Below are positions 6,522 to 11,460 of a stretch of 11,460 nt of DNA, in pieces (the first letter of the stretch is position 1; every line of letters starts with the position of its first letter). Below the pieces are notes generated by a model, which did no database searches, was not told the origin of the DNA, and saw only the letters and a program-made list of their open reading frames with translations. The translations under genes were made by a program, and so were the position numbers. The DNA is from Gemmatimonas sp. (GTDB lineage Bacteria; Gemmatimonadota; Gemmatimonadetes; Gemmatimonadales; Gemmatimonadaceae), in assembly GCF_031426495.1 (NCBI RefSeq), contig NZ_JANPLK010000054.1, positions 1 to 11,460 of the forward strand, given 5' to 3'.

Positions 6522-7982
6522 TCAGGAGATTGGCTTGCCTGCATTGGGGCCAGCCACCTGCTTCACCAGTTCGTACAGGAAATCGAGTCCGTCGTAGAAG
6601 CTTTTCACACGCAACTTCTCGTCGCGCCCATGCGCGTTGGTCTCGCCGGGCGACGAGAAGATGCCGCTGACGCCGTAGGTGGGAATTCCCACGGCGCGCA
6701 GCCGATAACCGTCCGTGGCCCCGGTGCTCATGGTGGGAATCACGGGCACACCGCCGAACATCTTGTTCGTGAGTTGCGTGGTGGCTTGCAGCAAGGTGGC
6801 GTTGATCGCGCCCGGCGCGCCGTCTTTGCGATCCTCACGCGAGCCGGTGACTTTCACCGTCGCGTCACCGATCACCTGCTCGAGCGCGGCCTTCACCTGC
6901 GACCCCGTGCTCGTGGGCGCGATGCGGCAATTCACATTCGCGGTGGCCGTTTGGGGGAGCGCGTTGTTGGCGTGTCCGGCAGAGAGGCGCGTGGCCACGC
7001 AGGTGGTGCGCAGCATCGAGGCGTAGCGCGGATCGGTGGAGATAATGCGGGCTGCGGACGTATCAGCGGGATTAGCCACCAGCGCCTTCATCGCGACCGC
7101 CAGCGACGGCATTTCCACCTTGGCCGTCTGCTCGAAGAACGGGCGCGTGATGTCGTTCAGTTCAACCGGGAACGTGTACTTCTCGATGCGGGCCAACGCG
7201 TTCGCCAGTGAGTAGATCGCATTGTCCTTGCGCGGCACGCTCGAGTGGCCGCCGGTGTTGAGCACCGTCAGCGTGAAGTCGTTGTACACCTTCTCGGCCG
7301 CCTGAATGGAATGAAACAGCGGCTTGTCGTTCTGCAGCGTGCCGCCGCCCCCTTCGTTGATCGCATACTCGGCGTCGATGAGCTCGCGATGATTGGCGAT
7401 CAGCCAGCTCACCCCGTTGTCGCCACCACCTTCTTCGTCGGCGGTGAGCGCGAGAATGAGATCGCGCTCGGGCACCCAGCCCTCTTTCTTGTAGCGCAGC
7501 ACGTTGGCGGTGAGAATGGCCGCCATTGACTTGTCGTCGGCCACGCCGCGTCCAAGGAAGTAGCCGTCCAGTTCGGTCATGGTGAACGGGTCGCGCGGCC
7601 AGTCGCTGCGGATCGCGGCCACCACGTCGAGGTGGGCGAGCAGCAGGATCGGCTTGCCGCGCCCTTTTCCGCGGTAGCGCACGATCAGATTCTGCTTCGC
7701 CGGGGCGCTGACTGGGCCCACCAGGCGAATATCAGCGGCCGGGAAGCCCGCAGCCTTGAAGCGCGCCGCGACGGCCTGCGCGGCCTTCGTAACCGATCCC
7801 ACGGAGTCGACGGTGTTGATCTCGACCATCTCTTTGTAGATCGCGCGCGCATCCTGCTGCGCCGGCGTGAGCGTGGTCGGGGCGCCGGGTGCCTTCTGGA
7901 GGATCTGGGCGGACAGTGCGAGCGGGCTCGTGACAGCGACGGCGAGGGCGACGGCCAGAGCGGGACGGCGGAGCAGGGACAT
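6522..7982 (-). CDS. Secreted M20-family zinc metallopeptidase (carboxypeptidase/aminoacylase type)
   Basis: This 486-residue protein probably hydrolyses peptides or N-acyl amino acids outside the cytoplasm. A Sec signal peptide is visible (LLRRPALAVALAVAVTSPLALSA, cleavage likely after A25). The M20 di-zinc site is intact: H117 in LLLAHLDVV with catalytic-helper D119, bridging D149 in GRGVADDK, catalytic E183 followed by E184 in TADEEGGG, E210 in INEGGGG, and H451 in TNAHGRDEKL. H246 in TGGHSSVP marks the lid/dimerisation domain (about 230-345). The length and the NTVDSVGS start resemble the CPS1/PM20D1-like branch of COG0624, but M20 substrates cannot be told from sequence. The start ATG at 7982 is supported by the signal peptide; a weak GGAG lies about a dozen bases upstream. 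The gene is transcribed divergently from the TldD-like gene, and its last base touches the end of the ANTAR gene. Confidence 0.93.
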   Translation of the reverse strand: MSLLRRPALAVALAVAVTSPLALSAQILQKAPGAPTTLTPAQQDARAIYKEMVEINTVDSVGSVTKAAQAVAARFKAAGFPAADIRLVGPVSAPAKQNLIVRYRGKGRGKPILLLAHLDVVAAIRSDWPRDPFTMTELDGYFLGRGVADDKSMAAILTANVLRYKKEGWVPERDLILALTADEEGGGDNGVSWLIANHRELIDAEYAINEGGGGTLQNDKPLFHSIQAAEKVYNDFTLTVLNTGGHSSVPRKDNAIYSLANALARIEKYTFPVELNDITRPFFEQTAKVEMPSLAVAMKALVANPADTSAARIISTDPRYASMLRTTCVATRLSAGHANNALPQTATANVNCRIAPTSTGSQVKAALEQVIGDATVKVTGSREDRKDGAPGAINATLLQATTQLTNKMFGGVPVIPTMSTGATDGYRLRAVGIPTYGVSGIFSSPGETNAHGRDEKLRVKSFYDGLDFLYELVKQVAGPNAGKPIS

Positions 7983-8211
7983 GGTCAGGAAGGCTCCAAC
8001 GGCGAAACGTGAGGGACGGAGCGCACCGCAGTGGCACGGACCGGTCTCTGGAAAGCTAAAGCGATTTCGTGGCGGCGGCGCTCAGCCAACGGCGTTCAAC
8101 AGGACCGCAGTCGGCCGCGTAAGTTGCAACGACCGTTGGTCCGTACCGGACACGCCCAGGGCACGCCTGTGGGCGGTCCGTGTCTCCTCCCGCCCCGCTC
8201 ATGATCTGCTC
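7983..8211. other. Divergent intergenic region between the M20 peptidase and tldD-like genes
   Basis: This 229-bp stretch must carry the start signals for both flanking genes. On the minus strand, TAGCTT at 8058-8053 is a possible -10 for the peptidase. On +, TAAGTT at 8120-8125, with TTCAAC 19 bases before it, is a weak candidate for the TldD-like gene. Two small adjacent inverted repeats, GACCGTTGGTC (8131-8141) and GTCCGTACCGGAC (8139-8151), lie just downstream of that candidate and could be an operator or a leader stem. All of these are weak pattern matches. No small gene is supported here. Confidence 0.3.
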
Positions 8212-9861
8212 ATGACACGCTCTCGCCGCGATTTTCTCAAGGCCAGCGCCGCCGTGGCTGCCGGTGGTCTGGTCGCTACGCGATCGGCCTCCGCGCTGTC
8301 TCCGTCCGGCTCGCTGATCGCCGCCCCCGGCCTCATTTCGTCCGACCTGCCGTCGGTCGATGACCCGGCCATCAAGGCCCTCATGCAGGCCGCGCTCGAC
8401 GTCGCCAAGTCCGGCGGCGCCTCGTACGCCGACGTCCGCGTCGCCGCCCGCCGTCAGCAGAACGTGAACACGCGTGATCGCATCGTGCAGGGGGTGAGCG
8501 ACACCGACACCTTCGGACTCGGCGTGCGCACGCTCGTGGATGGCGCGTGGGGCTTTGCCGCCACCAGCCGTCTCGACAAGGACTCGGTGGCCACCGCCAC
8601 CCGCGCCGCGCTCGAACAGGCCCGCGCCAACCGCGCCAGCCAGCTGCGTCCGGTGCAGCTCGCCCCGACGCCCGGCAATCAGGTGGGCGAGTGGAAGAGC
8701 CCCATCGAAACCGACCCGTTCACCGTCGCGATCACCGACAAGGTGGCGCTGCTGTTGGCCGTCAACGAATCGGCGCTCAAGGTGAAGGGCATCCGGAACG
8801 TCACCTCGAGCATGTTCTTTCTGCGCGAAGAGAAGTCGCTCATGACGAGCGACGGCTCCTTCCTGGTGCAGACGATTTATCGGACGTCGCCGAGCATGTC
8901 GATCACGGCGGTGTCGGCCGATTTCTCCGATTTCCAGACGGTGCAGAGCAGCGAAATCGCACCGATGGGATTGGGCTACGAGTGGGTGATCAACTCGAAG
9001 ATGGCTGAACGCGCGCCCAAGTGGGCCGAGCTGGCGGTGCAGAAGTTGAGCGCCAAGCCGGTGGAGCCGGGTCGCTACGACCTGCTGCTGCACCCGTCGA
9101 ACCTGTGGCTCACGGTGCACGAAGTGATCGCGCACCCCACCGAACTCGATCGCGCGCTTGGCTTCGAAGCCAACTACGCCGGTACGAGCTTCATTGCACC
9201 GCCAGCGCAGGTCCTCGGCAAGCTGCGCATCGGATCCGACCTGTTGAACGTGGTTGGCGATCGCGAGCAGAAGGGATCGCTCGGCGCCATCGGCTGGGAC
9301 GATGAAGCGGTGAAGCCGGTGAAATTCGACATCATCAAGAACGGCGTGTTCGTGGACTATCAAACCACGCGCGAGCAGGCCACGATGATGACCGATTATT
9401 ACAAGAGCGTGGGTAAGCCGGTGCGTTCGTACGGTTGTTCGTACGCGCAGAGCTGGGCCGATGTGCAGTTCCAGCGCATGCCGAACGTGAGCATGGTGCC
9501 GGGCAACACCGACAACACGTTCGAGAGCATGATCGGCTCGATGGACAAGGGCATCGCCATCGTGGGCGACGGCTCGTTCTCGATCGACCAGCAGCGCTAC
9601 AACGGACAGTTTGCTGGCCAGATCTTCTACGAAGTGAAGGGTGGCAAGATCGTGGGGCAGCTCAAGGATGTGGCGTATCAGTTCCGCACGCCCGACTTCT
9701 GGAAGTCGCTGAAAGCCATTGGCGGCCAGAAGAGCTATGAACTGGGCGGCGCCTTCGGCGATGCCAAGGGACAGCCGGGCCAGTCGAACTCCGTGAGTCA
9801 CGGCTGCGTACCGTCACTCTTCCAGCAGACCAACATCATCAACACCGGGAGGAGAGCGTGA
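8212..9861 (+). CDS. TldD-like metalloprotease with Tat export signal
   Basis: This 549-residue protein is a TldD/PmbA-family member (U62). It starts with a strong twin-arginine signal, SRRDFLKASAAVAAGG, followed by a hydrophobic stretch to about residue 28 and ending ASA, so export in folded form is expected. The family's HExxxH metal motif is present as HEVIAH (H303, E304, H308), followed by a typical ELDRALGFEANYAGTSF segment. A C-terminal cysteine, C532 in SHGCVPSLF, stands where the E. coli TldD zinc-ligand cysteine is found, so the metal site looks complete. In E. coli, TldD works as a heterodimer with TldE on unfolded peptides such as the microcin B17 precursor, in the cytoplasm. The Tat signal here points instead to the periplasm or outside. 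The start ATG at 8212 is fixed by the Tat signal; there is no clear Shine-Dalgarno. The stop TGA overlaps the GTG start of the partner gene (9858-9861). Confidence 0.93.
   Translation: MTRSRRDFLKASAAVAAGGLVATRSASALSPSGSLIAAPGLISSDLPSVDDPAIKALMQAALDVAKSGGASYADVRVAARRQQNVNTRDRIVQGVSDTDTFGLGVRTLVDGAWGFAATSRLDKDSVATATRAALEQARANRASQLRPVQLAPTPGNQVGEWKSPIETDPFTVAITDKVALLLAVNESALKVKGIRNVTSSMFFLREEKSLMTSDGSFLVQTIYRTSPSMSITAVSADFSDFQTVQSSEIAPMGLGYEWVINSKMAERAPKWAELAVQKLSAKPVEPGRYDLLLHPSNLWLTVHEVIAHPTELDRALGFEANYAGTSFIAPPAQVLGKLRIGSDLLNVVGDREQKGSLGAIGWDDEAVKPVKFDIIKNGVFVDYQTTREQATMMTDYYKSVGKPVRSYGCSYAQSWADVQFQRMPNVSMVPGNTDNTFESMIGSMDKGIAIVGDGSFSIDQQRYNGQFAGQIFYEVKGGKIVGQLKDVAYQFRTPDFWKSLKAIGGQKSYELGGAFGDAKGQPGQSNSVSHGCVPSLFQQTNIINTGRRA
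9847..9854 (+). promoter_or_regulatory. Ribosome binding site for the tldE/pmbA-like gene
   Basis: GGGAGGAG ends three bases before the GTG at 9858, inside the last codons of the upstream gene. It is the best Shine-Dalgarno match in the window and decides the GTG start. Together with the GTGA start/stop overlap it indicates translational coupling of the two protease subunits. Confidence 0.75.
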
Positions 9862-11249
9862 GCGAATTCGGCCCCCGTTCTCTCTATACGCCGGCGTACG
9901 CGCCCGCGGGCATTCTGACGCGTGCCGAGGCGCAGGAGATCGCGCAGCGCGCGCTGCGTAACTCGCCGGCGGAAGAGACACGCGTTTCGATCAATAGTGC
10001 GGCCCGCGCGGATACGCGCTTCGCATTGAATCAGGTCACCACGTCAGGCGAGAATCAGGATACGCAGGTCACCATCACGGCGTATTCCGGCAACCGTGCG
10101 GCCAGCGTGAACACCAACCGTCTCGACGAAGCCTCGCTCGCCGCCGCGGCGAAGCAGGCATATGAAATCGCCAAGCTGGTGCCGCCCAATCCGGAGCGCA
10201 TGCCGGAACTGGGCGCGCAGACGTATCCGGCACCGCGCGAGCGAAGCATCACGCTGCCGTCGCCGACCGAGCGCGCGGCTGCATCGAAGATCGTGACCGA
10301 GCTGGCGCGTGCGAACGAGTTGATCGCCACCGGCTTCATCGAATGTCGCGCGTCGGCCACGGCGCTGGCGAACTCGAAGGGCCTGTTCGCGTACGACTCG
10401 AGTTCGACGGTCACGATGACGACGACGGTGCGCTCGCCCGATGGCACCGGCTCCGGCTGGGCCTGCACCGACGGCAACACGTTCTCGGATCTCGATCCGG
10501 CGCGCGTGGCCGCCACGGCCGTACAGAAAGCCAAGGACTCGCGCAGTCCGGTGGCGATCGAGCCAGGGCGCTACACCACGATTCTCGAGCCCACGGCGGT
10601 GGGGAATCTTGTGCAGCTGATCGCCAATGCGATGCAGGCCCGTTCCGCCGATGAAGGTCGCTCGTTTTTCTCAAAGCAAGGCGGCGGCAACAAGATCGGG
10701 CTCAAGGTGGTCGACGAGCGCGTCACACTGCTCTCCGACCCGGCCGATTCGCCGAGTACGAGCGGCGGCTACGACGGCGACGGCATGCCGCTCGAGAAGG
10801 TCACGTGGATCGAGAACGGTGTGGTGAAGAACCTGAACTACGACCGGTTCTGGGCGCAGAAGCAGGGCGTACAGCCCACGCGTTCGGGCGGCCGCGGTGC
10901 GTTGCGCATGCTTGGCGGCACGACGAGTGTGGCCGACATGATCAAAGGCACGGAGCGCGGCATCCTGGTCACGCGCTTCTGGTACATCCGTGGTGTCGAC
11001 CCGCGTACGATTCTCTACACGGGCCTCACGCGCGACGGGACGTTCCTGATCGAGAACGGCAAAGTCACGCGCCCGATCAAGAATTTCCGCTTCAACGAGT
11101 CTCCGATCTTTTTCTTGAACAATCTGGAGGCGATGGGCCCGACGATCCGCATCAACGCGTCGGAGAACCTTGGCGCCGGCGGGGCGGTGTATATGCCGCC
11201 GATCAAGGTGCGGGACTTTACGTTCTCGTCGCTGTCGGATGCGGTGTAG
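9858..11249 (+). CDS. TldE/PmbA-like protein, partner of the TldD-like protease
   Basis: This 463-residue TldD/PmbA-family protein lacks the HExxxH motif. At the equivalent place after EPGRYTTIL it has EPTAVGNLVQLI, as expected for the non-catalytic TldE side of the heterodimer. The C-terminal half carries family features: KVVDERVTLLSDPADSP near 280, GVVKNLNYDRFWAQKQG near 320, a glycine-rich RSGGRGALRMLGG, and a closing FRFNESPIFFLNNLEAMGP. In E. coli TldE pairs with TldD to form the protease chamber. The start is GTG, overlapping the TGA of tldD by four bases (GTGA) and preceded by a strong ribosome site. Unlike its partner it has no signal peptide, so it either stays in the cytoplasm or is exported bound to TldD. 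Its TAG stop at 11247-11249 is followed 35 bases later by repeat copy 3. Confidence 0.92.
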   Translation: MSEFGPRSLYTPAYAPAGILTRAEAQEIAQRALRNSPAEETRVSINSAARADTRFALNQVTTSGENQDTQVTITAYSGNRAASVNTNRLDEASLAAAAKQAYEIAKLVPPNPERMPELGAQTYPAPRERSITLPSPTERAAASKIVTELARANELIATGFIECRASATALANSKGLFAYDSSSTVTMTTTVRSPDGTGSGWACTDGNTFSDLDPARVAATAVQKAKDSRSPVAIEPGRYTTILEPTAVGNLVQLIANAMQARSADEGRSFFSKQGGGNKIGLKVVDERVTLLSDPADSPSTSGGYDGDGMPLEKVTWIENGVVKNLNYDRFWAQKQGVQPTRSGGRGALRMLGGTTSVADMIKGTERGILVTRFWYIRGVDPRTILYTGLTRDGTFLIENGKVTRPIKNFRFNESPIFFLNNLEAMGPTIRINASENLGAGGAVYMPPIKVRDFTFSSLSDAV

Positions 11250-11284
11250 GCCGCTGTAAGCTGCGGGATCGCGGACTGCGAACT

Positions 11285-11328
11285 CCCTAGTGAGCAGGGG
11301 GGAGGGTATCAGGAAGGAGGATGCAGGT
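11285..11328 (+). repeat. 44-bp purine-rich repeat, copy 3 (solitary)
   Basis: This copy reads CCCTAGTGAGCAGG through to GCAGGT, with the central GGAGGGTATCAGGA and the final GAGGATGCAGGT preserved. It differs from copy 2 at 5 of 44 positions and from copy 1 at 7. It starts 35 bases after the stop of the TldE-like gene, with the purine strand in sense orientation. No opposing arm is visible before the window ends, so no hairpin like that of copies 1 and 2 can be drawn. Confidence 0.88.
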
Positions 11329-11329
11329 G

Positions 11330-11371
11330 TGTTTCAAGGGGTCAGAGTCGTTTGGACACCACCGTGAAACA
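11330..11371 (+). repeat. Small inverted repeat enclosing a GGGGTCAGAGTC motif, possible mobile-element remnant
   Basis: TGTTTCA at 11330-11336 and TGAAACA at 11365-11371 form a 7-bp perfect stem around 28 bases that include AAGGGGTCAGAGTCGTTTGG. From memory, GGGGTCAGAGTC strings recur in many bacterial genomes beside REP-associated tyrosine transposases. No transposase is visible here, so this is only a resemblance. Confidence 0.3.
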
Positions 11372-11460
11372 GAGCGAGCGCCGGGAAGAGAGGTTTGAGT
11401 GCGGCGGGGTGGCGCGCCCCCGGGGGGGGGGGGGGGTTGGGGGGGGGGGGGGTCGGGTGG
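11372..11460. other. Low-complexity, poly-G-rich end of the window, probably unreliable sequence
   Basis: After ordinary-looking bases to about 11420, the sequence becomes a run of 15 G (11422-11436), TT, a run of 14 G (11439-11452) and a G-rich tail. No gene is supported. Such runs at a contig end are typical of two-colour sequencing dropout or assembly error, although a true G-tract cannot be excluded. Confidence 0.6.

Noticed and set aside
7867..8211. Upstream extension of the TldD-like frame
   Set aside because: It overlaps the peptidase start antisense, and the Tat signal fixes translation start at 8212.
8056..9801. 581-codon open frame on the minus strand opposite the TldD-like gene
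   Set aside because: It is His/Arg/Gly-rich with no recognisable domain and mirrors the codon bias of the sense gene, which has Tat signal, HExxxH and partner coupling. It is typical of a high-GC antisense shadow.

Overview
The window is high-GC, protein-dense bacterial DNA. The gene content suggests Gemmatimonadota (a Gemmatimonas-like organism): a PIG-L deacetylase with long C-terminal accessory domains, an SSS symporter with a large hydrophilic insert, and a Tat-exported TldD-like protease. This assignment is inferred from gene style only, because no rRNA or other marker gene is present.

Layout, left to right. Positions 1-1758 (+) hold the 3' part of a large protein, probably a PIG-L/LmbE-family deacetylase whose catalytic N-terminus lies outside the window. 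It converges on a minus-strand unit made of a Na+/solute symporter (1892-3577) and, just upstream, a predicted 35-residue single-helix membrane protein (3584-3691). The convergent junction holds a near-perfect 44-bp inverted repeat. Divergent from the symporter unit is a two-gene signalling operon on +: a hybrid histidine kinase with its own receiver (3887-5914) and a REC-ANTAR response regulator (5919-6521), which is expected to act on RNA as an antiterminator. The regulator abuts, tail to tail, a minus-strand secreted M20-type metallopeptidase (6522-7982). After a 229-bp divergent intergenic region comes a translationally coupled pair on +: a TldD-like protease with a clear Tat signal (8212-9861) and its TldE/PmbA-like partner (9858-11249). 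The last about 210 bases are non-coding. They hold a third copy of the 44-bp repeat, a small inverted repeat containing a GGGGTCAGAGTC motif, and poly-G runs that look like a contig-end sequencing artefact.

The most notable non-gene signal is the 44-bp purine-rich repeat. Three copies are present. Every copy lies at the 3' end of a gene with its purine-rich strand in the sense orientation of that gene. Two copies face each other as a hairpin between convergent genes, and one of them supplies the symporter's last codon and stop. Other points of interest are the tiny membrane protein with a possible leaderless promoter, the kinase/ANTAR pair with no obvious RNA target in the window, and a TldD/TldE pair in which only TldD carries an export signal. 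No CRISPR array, phage gene, tRNA or rRNA was seen.
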